Shown: positions 32,335 through 40,937 of the stretch, piece by piece
Position numbering within the stretch: position 1 is the stretch's first letter
How the letters are laid out: the number at the start of each line of letters is the position of its first letter
Assembly (NCBI GenBank): GCA_023443455.1
Contig: JAEZUE010000101.1
Coordinates: 31,364 to 95,363 of the forward strand
DNA from: Verrucomicrobiota bacterium
Lineage (GTDB): Bacteria; Verrucomicrobiota; Verrucomicrobiia; Opitutales; Opitutaceae
Direction of reading: 5' to 3'
Length of the DNA stretch: 64,000 nucleotides
The notes under the pieces: generated by a model
Told to the model about the DNA's origin: nothing
What the model saw: only the letters and a program-made list of their open reading frames with translations
The model's database searches: none
Made by a program: the position numbers and the translations under genes

Positions 32335-34347
32335 ATGAGCTCACTCCTCCGCCACTCGATCCGTTTTCTCCTTCTCGTGCTCACGGCCTTGATCGCCGTG
32401 GGTGATCCCGCCGAAGACCGCTGCCTCTCCCCCTACTTTGTCGTGCGGTCGGTCGGCGAAAGCGGTGCCGATTTCCCGCTGCAAGCGACTAAGGTTACCG
32501 CCGAGATCGCCGGACCGATCGCCGAGGTCCATGTCACCCAGACCTATTGCAACCGAGGGAGCGCCGCGATCGAGGCGACCTATGTTTTCCCGGCCTCGAC
32601 CCGCGCGGCGGTCCACGGCCTCACGATGTCGCTCGACGGCCGTCGGGTGGTGGCGCGGATCAAGGAACGTGGTGAGGCGCGCCGCACCTACGAGCAGGCG
32701 AAGACGGAGGGCAAGACTGCTTCGCTGCTCGAGGAACACCGTCCCAACGTCTTCCAGATGAACGTCGCGAACATCCTCCCCGGCGATGTCGTCGAGGTGG
32801 AGCTGGTGTATTCGGAACTTCTTGTCCCGACCGACGGTACCTACGAGTTCGTGTATCCCACCACGGTGGGGCCGCGCTATTCGCACCGCCCTGCCGCCGT
32901 CGCGGCGGAGTCCGAGAAGTGGGTGGCCAATCCCTATTTGCCGGAGGGGGTCCCGGCTCCCTCGGCCTTCACGCTCGAGGCGCGGGTCGTCGCCGGCATG
33001 CCGTTGCACGAGGTCAACTCGCCGAGCCATCGCGTCGCGGTCGATTTCCGCAACGCGGGCGAGGCGCAGGTCGGGATCGCGGCCGACGAACCCGTGCCGG
33101 CGAACCGCGACTTCATCCTGCGCTATCGCCTCGCCGGCGGCGCGATCGAGACCGGCCTGCTGATCGATCCTGCGCCGACGCCGGAAGGCGAGGGGCATTT
33201 CCTGCTGATGCTCGAAGGCCCCCCGCGCCCGACGGCGGCTTCGATCCCGCCCCGCGATTTCCTCTTCGTCGTCGACGTGTCCGGCTCGATGCACGGTTTC
33301 CCGATCGAGACGACGAAGGTTTTGCTGCGCGAACTGGCCGCACGGATGCGGCCGGTCGATCGCTTCAACGTGCTGCTGTTCGCCGGCGACAGCCGTTTGC
33401 TCTCCCCCACCTCGCTCCCGGCCTCCACGGAGAACGTGGCCGCGGCGCTGGCGCTTCTCGACGAGCAGCAGGGCGGTGGCGGCACCGAGCTGCTGGCCGC
33501 GATGCAGCGGGCGTTGGCGGTTCCGGGCGAGGAGTCCCAGGCGCGCATCATATCCGTGGTGACAGACGGCTATGTCGACATGGAGCCGGAGCTGTTCGAC
33601 CTCGTGCGCCACAATCTCGGCCGCTCGAGTCTCTTCGCTTTCGGCATCGGTTCCTCGGTCAATCGGCATCTGCTCGAGGGCCTCGCGCGGGCCGGCCGGG
33701 GCGAGCCGTTCGTCGTCACCCGCGACGACAAGGCGGCGACCACCGCCGAGCGTTTTCGCGAGATGATCGAGGCGCCGGTGCTCACGCGGGTGCGGGTCGC
33801 ATGCGAGGGGGGCGCGGTCGAGCAGTTGGCCCCGGACCCGATCCCCGATCTGTTTGCCCGGCGTCCGGTGGTGGTGACGGGGAGGTTCCGTGGCGCGCCC
33901 GCGGGGCGGTTGTGGGTGACGGGGCGCAATGGTGACGGCGAGTGGTCGCGCTCGTTGGATTTCGCGGAGGCCACGACGCTCCGTTCGACAGGGCTCGTAG
34001 GCAGGTTGTGGGCACGCAGCCGAATCGCGGAGCTTTCGGATCTGCAAGGGCTGCGGCTCGACGAGGCGCGGAAGGCCGAGGTCACCCAGTTGGGGCTCAA
34101 GCACAGTCTGCTCACCCAGTACACCTCGTTCGTGGCGGTCGACGAGGTGGTGCGGCGCGATCCCTCCGATGCACTTCGGCAGGTCGCCCAGCCGTCGGTG
34201 TTGCCCGAGGGGGTGTCGAATCGTGCGGTCGGCGGCGAGGTCGCGACGGCGCCCGAGCCCGGCACGCTGCTTCTGCTTGGCGCCGCGCTGCTCTGTGTCG
34301 CCTCCGAGGCCGTGCGGCGCCTCCGCCGCCGCGAGGGAAGTGCCTGA
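32335..34347 (+). CDS. VIT and VWA domain protein with PEP-CTERM sorting signal
   Basis: A 670-residue exported protein. A signal peptide (about 1-23, SIRFLLLVLTALIAVG) leads a VIT (inter-alpha-trypsin N-terminal) domain (about 45-165; AEVHVTQTYCNRGSAAIEATYVFP, MNVANILPGDVVEVELVYSE). A VWA domain follows at about 305-470 with the MIDAS motif DVSGSMHG (Asp near 313). The C-terminus has PEPGTLLLLGAALL (from about 640), a hydrophobic helix and RRLRRRE, the three-part PEP-CTERM signal that exosortases cut. The next gene on the same strand is an exosortase, which makes this its likely dedicated substrate. Such proteins probably bind metal and partners on the cell surface; the exact role is unknown. 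Confidence 0.9.
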   Translation: MSSLLRHSIRFLLLVLTALIAVGDPAEDRCLSPYFVVRSVGESGADFPLQATKVTAEIAGPIAEVHVTQTYCNRGSAAIEATYVFPASTRAAVHGLTMSLDGRRVVARIKERGEARRTYEQAKTEGKTASLLEEHRPNVFQMNVANILPGDVVEVELVYSELLVPTDGTYEFVYPTTVGPRYSHRPAAVAAESEKWVANPYLPEGVPAPSAFTLEARVVAGMPLHEVNSPSHRVAVDFRNAGEAQVGIAADEPVPANRDFILRYRLAGGAIETGLLIDPAPTPEGEGHFLLMLEGPPRPTAASIPPRDFLFVVDVSGSMHGFPIETTKVLLRELAARMRPVDRFNVLLFAGDSRLLSPTSLPASTENVAAALALLDEQQGGGGTELLAAMQRALAVPGEESQARIISVVTDGYVDMEPELFDLVRHNLGRSSLFAFGIGSSVNRHLLEGLARAGRGEPFVVTRDDKAATTAERFREMIEAPVLTRVRVACEGGAVEQLAPDPIPDLFARRPVVVTGRFRGAPAGRLWVTGRNGDGEWSRSLDFAEATTLRSTGLVGRLWARSRIAELSDLQGLRLDEARKAEVTQLGLKHSLLTQYTSFVAVDEVVRRDPSDALRQVAQPSVLPEGVSNRAVGGEVATAPEPGTLLLLGAALLCVASEAVRRLRRREGSA

Positions 34348-34401
34348 CAACCGCACCCCGTTCGATGCCCATCGACCCCATCACCCAGCGTCGCCCCGAA
34401 A

Positions 34402-34433
34402 CCGTTTACGTTCACGGCCGTGAACGTAAACGG
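34402..34433. repeat. 32-bp perfect palindrome, copy 1
   Basis: CCGTTTACGTTCACGG followed by its exact reverse complement, with no loop. It starts 55 bases after the VIT/VWA stop. With flanking GAAA before and GGAG after, about 42 bases are shared with copy 2. Gap-free symmetry favours a protein-binding site over an RNA hairpin. Confidence 0.85.
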
Positions 34434-34518
34434 CGGGAGAAAATTGGCTCATCCGTGAGCCCGCCCGCCAGAGGGATGGCCGAGGGGGAGTGCGACCTCC
34501 GCCAGGGATTCGTTGAAA

Positions 34519-34550
34519 CCGTTTATGTTCACGGTCGTGAACGTAAACGG
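34519..34550. repeat. 32-bp near-perfect palindrome, copy 2
   Basis: CCGTTTATGTTCACGG followed by TCGTGAACGTAAACGG: copy 1 with two base changes. It begins 117 bases after copy 1 and ends 46 bases before the proposed exosortase start. The pair could be operators for the exosortase gene or copies of a mobile palindrome. Confidence 0.85.
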
Positions 34551-34595
34551 TCGGAGCCAGAGGGCCGGGGTTGGGGCGGGTGGGGTAGCCGGGGA

Positions 34596-35909
34596 GTGGC
34601 GGTGGTGGTCTGGGCGGCGGCTGGTTGGCCGGTGTGGGCGTGGTACGGGCGCCGCATGGTCGATGGCTCGGACGAACCGTGGGGCTTGGCGGCGTTGCTC
34701 GTCGCGTTGGGGTTTGTGCCGTGGCGGCGCCTGCGGGAGCCGCTGCCGGCGTTGGCCGCGGGCGGCGCGTTGGCGTGCATGTCGGCCGCAGTGGCCGGAG
34801 CGGGTGTGCTGCCGGCGTTGGTACGGGGCGGACTATGGATGGTTGCATTCGGTGTCCTGCTGGGGGGCGCGGGGCCCTGGGCGGCGCGCGGCGGGCTGCT
34901 GCTGCTGTCGCTGCCGGTCGTGGCCACGGCGCAGTTCTATCTCGGCTACCCGCTGCGGGTGCTCACCGCCGCGTGCAGCGTGCCGCTGTTGCACGTGCTG
35001 GGGTATGCGGTGGAGCGCGAGGGCACGGCGCTGCGGTGGGCGGGGGAGCGGGTCCTCGTCGACGCGCCCTGCAGCGGCATCCAAATGTTGTGGACGGGGC
35101 TGTTCGCCGCGTGCCTGCTCGCCGCGTTGCGGGGCTTCGGCCTGCGGCCCACCTGGCGGCTGGGGCGCGCGGCGGCGGCGATCGTCGCGTTGGCGAATGT
35201 GCTGCGTTGCGTCGCACTTTTCGTCGGCGAGGTGAGGGGCCACCGGTTGGCGGGTTGGTTGCACGAAGGCATCGGCCTGGTGCTGTTTGCCGGGGCGCTG
35301 GTCGCGATCGTGGGCCTGGCGCGGCGGATCCACCGGGCCGCCTCCCTGGCGCCCCCGGGAGCGGCCGGGGGCCCGACCGCGGTCCGACCGGTGAGGGCGT
35401 TCCGGCTGTTCCCGGCGGTTGGCGCGGTGCTCTGCGTCGTATCGGTCCTTTTGGGCTCCGGGAAGGCGCCGCACACGGCCGGGGAAGCGGGGGAGGGGTT
35501 CCCCGGTTGGCCCGAATCGTTCGAGGGGCGACCGTTGCATCCGGTTCCGCTCACCGCCCGGGAGACCCGCTTCGCCGCGAGTTTTCCGGGGCGGATCGCG
35601 GTGTTCACCGATGGGGAACGCACGGTGTTGTTCCGCTGGGTCGGTCGGGAAACGCGAAAGCTCCACCCGGCGCTGCATTGCCTGCGCGGGCTTGGCCATG
35701 CGGTGCAGCCGGGACCGGTGCATCGGGCGGCGGACGGCACCCACTGGGGGACTACGATCGCGACGCGGGATCACCGTGTCCGTCGGGTGCGGGAGCGCAT
35801 CCACGATGAGGCGGGCCGGGAGTGGACCGATGTATCCGCGTGGTGGTGGGATGCGTGGCTCGGGCGGAGCCGCGGGCCCTGGTGGGCGGCGACGGTGTTC
35901 GAGGAGTGA
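34596..35909 (+). CDS. exosortase with C-terminal EpsI-like region
   Basis: A membrane protein of about 437 residues in the exosortase (EpsH) family, which cuts PEP-CTERM tails during surface sorting. About eight hydrophobic segments are visible. The predicted catalytic triad is Cys159 (VDAPCSGIQMLW), Arg204 (LANVLRCVALFVGEVRGHRL) and His223 (GWLHEGIGLVLF). After about residue 285 a hydrophilic region (about 300-437; LHPALHCLRGLGHAV) resembles the EpsI-type partner fused to some exosortases. I chose the GTG at 34596, just before the first helix; ATG codons at 34476 and 34365 are in frame but would translate the palindromes into basic repeats. The upstream neighbour encodes the probable substrate. 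Confidence 0.87.
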   Translation: MAVVVWAAAGWPVWAWYGRRMVDGSDEPWGLAALLVALGFVPWRRLREPLPALAAGGALACMSAAVAGAGVLPALVRGGLWMVAFGVLLGGAGPWAARGGLLLLSLPVVATAQFYLGYPLRVLTAACSVPLLHVLGYAVEREGTALRWAGERVLVDAPCSGIQMLWTGLFAACLLAALRGFGLRPTWRLGRAAAAIVALANVLRCVALFVGEVRGHRLAGWLHEGIGLVLFAGALVAIVGLARRIHRAASLAPPGAAGGPTAVRPVRAFRLFPAVGAVLCVVSVLLGSGKAPHTAGEAGEGFPGWPESFEGRPLHPVPLTARETRFAASFPGRIAVFTDGERTVLFRWVGRETRKLHPALHCLRGLGHAVQPGPVHRAADGTHWGTTIATRDHRVRRVRERIHDEAGREWTDVSAWWWDAWLGRSRGPWWAATVFEE

Positions 35910-35947
35910 GCGGCGGGGGGATCTTCGCCGAGACGAGCGAGGGCGGC

Positions 35948-36610
35948 TCAGGAGGCGCGGCGGCGCCGCAGGTGCCGCACGGTCTGGCGTACCAAAGCAA
36001 TGAGCACAACCGCTCCGGCGACACCGAGCGCGATCCGGTTGACCTTCTCGTAGACGCGAAGGAAGCCCGGCGGCTGGATCTGCAGCTGGACCGTCCACGC
36101 GATGGGAACGGTGTCGGCGCGCCCCGCCCTCGGGTTGTTCGGATCGAGGCGGGGGATGACCATGTCGATGTGGAAGGAGGCCGGTACGGTGCGGCCGTAG
36201 AGGGCGGGGGAATCGGGAATCTCGGCCGAGAGCAGCAGCACGATGTTGGACTCGAGGTCGGCGGGATCGGCGGAGGCGAATTGGGAGGTCTTGATCCGGC
36301 CTTCCCATTCGCGGCTGCTGGTATCGCGGATGTGGAGCGGGTGCGGGGGAGAGTCCGGCGCCTCGATCTGCCCTCGGACGCCGAGCGTACGATGCAGACC
36401 CTTGACCGATTTCTGGGCGAGTTTGATGAAGAGCGGCTCAGCTCTCCCGGAAACGACCACGAAGGTGCCGGGCGGGGGGAGGTCGATGCGCTTGATGATG
36501 TTTTGCGTGCTCAGCCCGGCGGCGACGATCGCACCGGCGAAGACGGCGAGCAGGACAAGCCCGAACGGGGTGAAGAGCGGCGGACTCTTGGCGGAGGAGG
36601 GGGCGGCCAT
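35948..36610 (-). CDS. membrane protein of unknown function
   Basis: A 220-residue protein with two membrane segments: about 13-31 (FGLVLLAVFAGAIVAAGLS) and near the C-terminus about 190-207 (IALGVAGAVVLIALV), followed by RHLRRRRAS. The middle region (about 40-185) is likely periplasmic, with beta-type sequence (FVVVSGRAEPLFIKLAQ, NIVLLLSAEI, ASFHIDMVIPRLDPNN). Family not recognised. It is convergent with the exosortase gene (39-base gap), so it is probably not part of that unit. Confidence 0.7.
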   Translation of the reverse strand: MAAPSSAKSPPLFTPFGLVLLAVFAGAIVAAGLSTQNIIKRIDLPPPGTFVVVSGRAEPLFIKLAQKSVKGLHRTLGVRGQIEAPDSPPHPLHIRDTSSREWEGRIKTSQFASADPADLESNIVLLLSAEIPDSPALYGRTVPASFHIDMVIPRLDPNNPRAGRADTVPIAWTVQLQIQPPGFLRVYEKVNRIALGVAGAVVLIALVRQTVRHLRRRRAS

Positions 36611-36821
36611 GGTGGACGTGGGTATGCTGTCGTTCGGTGCGGCGAGCGCAACTCGGCGTCGCGCCTGACGGCATCGGGGAGAGGCGCGAGAGGTTGCGTA
36701 TCCTCGCCACTCGCAACTCGGGCGTGGCAGGCGGGCGACCGCTGTGGTGTGTTTTGCGCGTCTGTGACCTTCGAAATTCGGTCGAAGGGCCTCGGGCCTC
36801 CGTTGCGGCCCCAACGCCGGG

Positions 36822-37475
36822 CTAGCCGAGGCGTGCGCGGTACTCGCGGATCAAGCCGGCCGGGTCCGCCGCTCCGAGAATTTCGGAGACGACGACGACG
36901 CGGGAGGCGCCGGCCTCCAGCACCGAAGCGAGGTTGTCGCGTTTGATGCCGCCGATCGCGAACCATGGCAGGGCGGGGCGGGTCGTGGCGACGTGCCGGA
37001 CCAGCTCGAGGCCGACGGGCGTGTAGGTCGGCTTGGTCGGGGTCGCGAAGACCGGGCCGACGGCGAAGTAGTCGAGCGTGCCGGCCGGGAGCAGTTGGGC
37101 GGCGTGCGCCTGAGCGGGCGAGTGGGTCGAGAGGCCGAGCATGCGGCCGGGGCCGAGGCGCTGGCGCGCCTCTACCGCGGGCAGGTCGTCCTGTCCGACA
37201 TGGAGCCCCACGCCCGGGTACTGTAGGGCCAATTCGAGGTCGTCGTTCACGATCAACGGCGGCGGAGCTTCGACCACGGCGCCCGGGACGAAGAGCGGCA
37301 GCATGCGCTCGAGCAGGGCGTGGCGTTCGTCGGCATTTTCCCGCTTCGCACGCAGTTGGATGATGTCCGCACCTCCGCGCAGCAGGGCGCGGCAGAGATC
37401 GGTCCAGCGTGTGGCCGGCACGTAGCCGGTGTCGAGGATGGCGTAGAAACGGGCGGAGCGGAGAGCGTTCACCAT
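36822..37475 (-). CDS. thiE: thiamine-phosphate synthase
   Basis: A 217-residue TIM-barrel enzyme that joins the thiazole and pyrimidine phosphates in thiamine synthesis. Visible motifs are FYAILDT, DIIQLRAKRENADE (phosphate and substrate contacts), PPLIVNDDLELAL, VGLHVGQDDLP, MLGLSTHSPAQA, YFAVGPVFATPTKP and PWFAIGGIKRDNL. It is full length. No other thi gene and no TPP riboswitch are visible nearby. It ends the accB-accC-thiE stretch, 56 bases after accC, so may be co-transcribed with it. Confidence 0.93.
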   Translation of the reverse strand: MVNALRSARFYAILDTGYVPATRWTDLCRALLRGGADIIQLRAKRENADERHALLERMLPLFVPGAVVEAPPPLIVNDDLELALQYPGVGLHVGQDDLPAVEARQRLGPGRMLGLSTHSPAQAHAAQLLPAGTLDYFAVGPVFATPTKPTYTPVGLELVRHVATTRPALPWFAIGGIKRDNLASVLEAGASRVVVVSEILGAADPAGLIREYRARLG

Positions 37476-37531
37476 GGCCGGAGATTGCAGTTCGCGTTCG
37501 GCGCGGGGCAATGGCCGAGTGGCGCCAACCC

Positions 37532-38917
37532 TTAATCGGCCGGGGGGTCGCCGGCAGTGAAGAGATCCGGCGGCATGCGTGCGAAGAACTCCTCCATGTA
37601 GGCGGTGGTGGCCTTGCCCGCGCAGAACACCGGGTCGCTCACGATCGCCTTGTGCAGCGGGATCGTGGTCTTCACGCCCCGGATGATGTATTCGCCCAGC
37701 GCGCGGTAGGCGCGCTGCAGGGCGATCTGGCGGTTCGAGCCGTACGAGATCAGCTTGCCGATCATCGAATCGTAGTAGGGAGGAATCGTATACCCGCCGT
37801 AGGCGTGGGAGTCGACCCGGACCCCGTGGCCGCCCGGCGCGTAGTAGAGGCCGATCGTGCCGGCCGAGGGGGCGAAATTGCGGGCGGGATCCTCGGCGTT
37901 GATCCGGCACTCGATCGCGTGCCGGGTGATGACGATGTCCTTCTGGTCGAAGGCGAGGTGGTCGCCGGAAGCCACGAGCAGCTGCTGCTTGACCAGGTCG
38001 ATGCCGGTGACCTCCTCGGTGACCGGATGCTCGACCTGGATACGCGTGTTCATCTCGATGAAGTAGAACTCGCCGCGTTCGTCGACGAGGAATTCGATCG
38101 TGCCGGCGTTCGCGTAGCCGGCGGCCTCGGCGGCGGCGACGGCGGCGCGGCCCATGCGCTGGCGCAGCTCGGGGGAGAGAAAGGGCGACGGCGACTCCTC
38201 GATCAGCTTCTGGTGGCGGCGCTGCACGGAGCAGTCGCGCTCGCCCAGGTGGAGAACCTTGCCGTGTTCGTCGGCCAGGATCTGGAACTCGATGTGGCGC
38301 GGATTCTGGATGTAGCGCTCGATGTAGACCTCGCCGTTGCCGAAGGCCTTCTCGGCCTCGCCGCGGGCGACATGGAATTCCTTGGCGAAGGAGATGTCGT
38401 TGTGGGCGATGCGCATGCCGCGGCCGCCGCCGCCGGCGACGGCCTTGATGATCACCGGGTAGCCGATCCGGCGGGCGACCTGCAGCGCTTGCTCCTCGCT
38501 GGCGACCGGGCCGTCGGAGCCGGGCACGATCGGGACGCCGGCGCGGCGTACCGTATCTTTGGCGACGGCCTTGTCGCCCATCATGCGGATGCTGCGGGCG
38601 GAGGGGCCGATGAACTTGATGCCGCAGGTCTCGCACTGCTCGGCGAAGTCGGCGTTTTCGGAGAGGAAACCGTAGCCGGGGTGGATGGCGTCGACGTCGG
38701 CCACCTCGGCGGCGCTGATGATGCGGTCGGCGCGGAGATAGCTTTCGTTGCTGCGCGGGCCGCCGATGCAGATCGCCTCGTCGGCGAGTTGGACATGGAG
38801 GGACTGGATGTCGGCCTCCGAGTAGACGGCCAGGGTCTTGATGCCGAGCTCGCGGCATGCCCGCACGATGCGCAGGGCGATTTCCCCGCGGTTGGCGATG
38901 AGGACTTTCTGGATCAT
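37532..38917 (-). CDS. accC: biotin carboxylase subunit of acetyl-CoA carboxylase
   Basis: A 461-residue ATP-grasp enzyme that carboxylates biotin on AccB, the first half-reaction of fatty acid synthesis. Motifs are KVLIANRGEIALRIVRAC, DAIHPGYGFLSENADFA, the glycine-rich loop AVAGGGGRGMRI, HIEFQILADEHGKVLHLGERDCSVQRR (partly quoted as HLGERDCSVQRRHQKLIEE) and FIEMNTRIQVEHPVTE. Length is normal for a free AccC. It lies 55 bases after accB, the usual accBC operon. It could in principle also serve the carboxylase-like cluster near 60 kb. Confidence 0.95.
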   Translation of the reverse strand: MIQKVLIANRGEIALRIVRACRELGIKTLAVYSEADIQSLHVQLADEAICIGGPRSNESYLRADRIISAAEVADVDAIHPGYGFLSENADFAEQCETCGIKFIGPSARSIRMMGDKAVAKDTVRRAGVPIVPGSDGPVASEEQALQVARRIGYPVIIKAVAGGGGRGMRIAHNDISFAKEFHVARGEAEKAFGNGEVYIERYIQNPRHIEFQILADEHGKVLHLGERDCSVQRRHQKLIEESPSPFLSPELRQRMGRAAVAAAEAAGYANAGTIEFLVDERGEFYFIEMNTRIQVEHPVTEEVTGIDLVKQQLLVASGDHLAFDQKDIVITRHAIECRINAEDPARNFAPSAGTIGLYYAPGGHGVRVDSHAYGGYTIPPYYDSMIGKLISYGSNRQIALQRAYRALGEYIIRGVKTTIPLHKAIVSDPVFCAGKATTAYMEEFFARMPPDLFTAGDPPAD

Positions 38918-38972
38918 ACCGAGGGCGATGGGGGCTGCGGCCCGGAGGCGCGCGGGTGGTGGGCAGGGCAGG

Positions 38973-39446
38973 TCAGCCCTGTTTCACTTTGAAGAGGGGC
39001 TGGCCGTATTCGACCGGTTGCCCGCTTTCGACGAGGGCCTCGAGCACGGTGCCCTTCAGCTCGGCCTGGATCTCGTTCATGATCTTCATCGCCTCGATGA
39101 TGCACACGACCGACTTCTCGGTGACGGCGGTGCCGGCATCGACGAACGGGGCGCTCTCCGGCGAGGCCGAACGGTAGAAGGTACCGACCATCGGCGATTT
39201 GATGTAGACGATGCCGGGTTCGTCGGCGGGGGCGGATGGGGGGGCGAGCGGCACGGCCGGCGCGGGAACGGGCGCGTGCGGCGCCTGGAGCGCCACGGGG
39301 ATGGGGTGGGGCTGGGCGAGGACGCTCGGCGCGGCGCCGGCGTTGCGGCGGATGCGCAGTTTGAAGCCTTCCTCCTCGACCTCGAAGTCGGTCAGGTCCG
39401 ACCGCTTCATCAGGTCGATCACCATTTTGATCTGCTTAATGTCCAA
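38973..39446 (-). CDS. accB: biotin carboxyl carrier protein of acetyl-CoA carboxylase
   Basis: A 157-residue carrier. The N-terminal helix (LDIKQIKMVIDLMKRSDLTDFEVEEEG) is followed by a Pro/Ala linker (about 45-80) and the biotinyl domain with the biotinylation motif EAMKIMNEI and the AccB thumb loop SPMVGTFYRSASPESAPFV. I place the start at a TTG (39446), because a GAGGAG Shine-Dalgarno lies 5 bases before it and the resulting N-terminus matches AccB; an ATG seven codons later would cut the helix. It leads the accB-accC operon. Confidence 0.94.
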   Translation of the reverse strand: MDIKQIKMVIDLMKRSDLTDFEVEEEGFKLRIRRNAGAAPSVLAQPHPIPVALQAPHAPVPAPAVPLAPPSAPADEPGIVYIKSPMVGTFYRSASPESAPFVDAGTAVTEKSVVCIIEAMKIMNEIQAELKGTVLEALVESGQPVEYGQPLFKVKQG

Positions 39447-39451
39447 GCAAT

Positions 39452-39457
39452 CTCCTC
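39452..39457 (-). promoter_or_regulatory. Shine-Dalgarno supporting the accB TTG start
   Basis: GAGGAG on the minus strand, 5 bases before TTG at 39446-39444. Most genes here have weak or no such site, so this one decides the start. Confidence 0.75.
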
Positions 39458-39610
39458 GGTTGGGTTTGATGGTGCGAGCGTGGGAGCGTCGCAGCTGGGC
39501 CCGGTTCAAGGGGCGGGGCGGCGGCGAGGCAACGACGAAGCCGCGCAGCGAGCGCGAAACAAGCTTCCGTTGTGGGCGAGGCGTGCGGCGACGCGTTTTG
39601 CTAATGTCAT

Positions 39611-39638
39611 GAAAAAGCCGCCCCGGGTTGGGGCGGCT
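39611..39638 (-). terminator. intrinsic terminator after hpf
   Basis: AGCCGCCCC, 5-base loop, GGGGCGGCT, then TTTTT on the minus strand, 26 bases after the hpf stop. It separates hpf from accB. Confidence 0.85.
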
Positions 39639-39663
39639 GCGGTGAAAGCGTTGGGTGCCGGGA

Positions 39664-40038
39664 TCAGCTGGTTTTCGGCAGGACGGCGTCGAGTTCGACC
39701 TCGTGCGGGTGGTTGCGTTTGGTCTTCTGCAGGCGGGAACGGCGGCGGATCTTGCGGTCGAGCTTGTCGGCGAGCAGGTCGATCGACTTGTAGGCGTCGT
39801 CGGAGGTCACGGAGATGATCGCGTCGGGGCCGTGGATTTCCATGCGGGCCTTGGCGGTGAAGCGGTCGTCCTTGGATTTTCGGTCGTCAAATTCGATCTC
39901 AACACGTATCCGAACGATCTGGTCCTCGTGCGTGAACAGCTTGTCGAGCTTTTCCACGACATAGGCCTTCAACGCCGGGGTGAGGTCGACGTGGATGCCC
40001 GAGACGATGACTTCGTGCGGATTGGTATCTGCTTTCAT
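39664..40038 (-). CDS. hpf: ribosome hibernation promoting factor (short type)
   Basis: A 124-residue protein of the HPF/RaiA family, which binds the 30S decoding region and silences ribosomes in slow growth. Seen are EVIVSGIHVDLTPALKAYVVEKLDKLF, VRIRVEIEFDD, AKARMEIHGPDAIISVTSDDAYKSIDLLADKLDRKIRRR (key piece DDAYKSIDLLADKLDRKI) and a basic C-terminus. The second dimerising domain of long HPF is absent. A good AAGGAG site lies upstream of the ATG at 40038. It is a one-gene unit with its own terminator. Confidence 0.92.
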   Translation of the reverse strand: MKADTNPHEVIVSGIHVDLTPALKAYVVEKLDKLFTHEDQIVRIRVEIEFDDRKSKDDRFTAKARMEIHGPDAIISVTSDDAYKSIDLLADKLDRKIRRRSRLQKTKRNHPHEVELDAVLPKTS

Positions 40039-40088
40039 GGTGCGTTTTGCTCCTTGTTTTGGGTGTGGGAGGCGCGATTAGTGGGTTT

Positions 40089-40937
40089 GTGTTCGATTAC
40101 GAAAACGCCCTCGCGCCCTTCACGGTAACCGTGGTGACCGGTGGTTCGTCCGGTATAGGGAAAGCGTTCATCACTCTTGTCGCCGAGGCTAACCCTCGGA
40201 TGGTGTTTTGCAACCTGTCGCGGCGGGCCCCGACGGGGCTCCCGGATGCGGTTGCAGAAAGGGTGCTGCACGTGCCGTGCGACCTGGGGAAACCGGACTT
40301 GCGCCAGCAGGGGGCGGAGGGGGCAATCGGTGTCATTCGACGGCATCATTATCGGTCCAAAATCCTTTTGATTAACAACAGTGGATTTGGTTCCTGCGGT
40401 TTTTTTTCCGACGCGGAAATCGCCGCGCAGCTTGACATGTTGCAGGTCAACGTCGCGGGCATGGTCGACCTTACCTCCCGCCTGCTGCCGGAGCTGCGCG
40501 AACACGGCGGCGCGATCGTCAACGTGGCCTCGGTGGCGGCTTTCCAGCCCACCCCGTACATGGCCACCTACGGGGCGACCAAGGCTTTCGTGTTGAACTG
40601 GAGTCTCGCGTTGCATGAGGAACTGCGTCCGTGCCGCATCCCGGTGCAGGCCCTGTGCCCGGGCCCGACGAAAACCGATTTTTTCCTGCGCGCGGGCTTC
40701 TCCCAGAGGGTGGTCGATGAACGATTGTCCCAAGATGCCGACGCGGTCGTGCGTGCCAGCCTGCGCGGTTTGGCACGGGGGCGCCCCCTTGTAGTGCCGG
40801 GATGGCGCAACCGGCTTGTCGCAGGAGTTTCGGGATGCGTGCCGCGCGTGTTGCTGGCGCGTTTGTCGCGCCTCGTGCTTGAACGTTATCGCTTGCGGCA
40901 ATTGGGCCGATCGGGCGCTTCGGAGGGTACGAAATGA
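40089..40937 (+). CDS. short-chain dehydrogenase/reductase
   Basis: A classical SDR of about 282 residues. The cofactor loop is VVTGGSSGIGKAF, followed by INNSG (usually NNAG), VNVASVAAF with the catalytic Ser region, and the catalytic YGATKAF. PVQALCPGPTKTDFF is typical of the family. Substrate unknown. The C-terminus is basic and hydrophobic (RVLLARLSRLVLERYRLRQL), perhaps membrane-associated. The start is uncertain: a GTG at 40089 gives VFDYENALAPFTVTVVTGG, and the stretch before it lacks a good start. It overlaps the next gene by ATGA. Confidence 0.83.
   Translation: MFDYENALAPFTVTVVTGGSSGIGKAFITLVAEANPRMVFCNLSRRAPTGLPDAVAERVLHVPCDLGKPDLRQQGAEGAIGVIRRHHYRSKILLINNSGFGSCGFFSDAEIAAQLDMLQVNVAGMVDLTSRLLPELREHGGAIVNVASVAAFQPTPYMATYGATKAFVLNWSLALHEELRPCRIPVQALCPGPTKTDFFLRAGFSQRVVDERLSQDADAVVRASLRGLARGRPLVVPGWRNRLVAGVSGCVPRVLLARLSRLVLERYRLRQLGRSGASEGTK

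Noticed and set aside
34365..34595. N-terminal extension of the exosortase with repeated YVHGRERKR
   Set aside because: It arises from translating the two palindromes in an open frame; the same words appear on both strands because the DNA is palindromic. No good ribosome site precedes either ATG.
36611..37531. TPP riboswitch near thiE
   Set aside because: The short gaps around thiE hold no recognisable THI-box elements.
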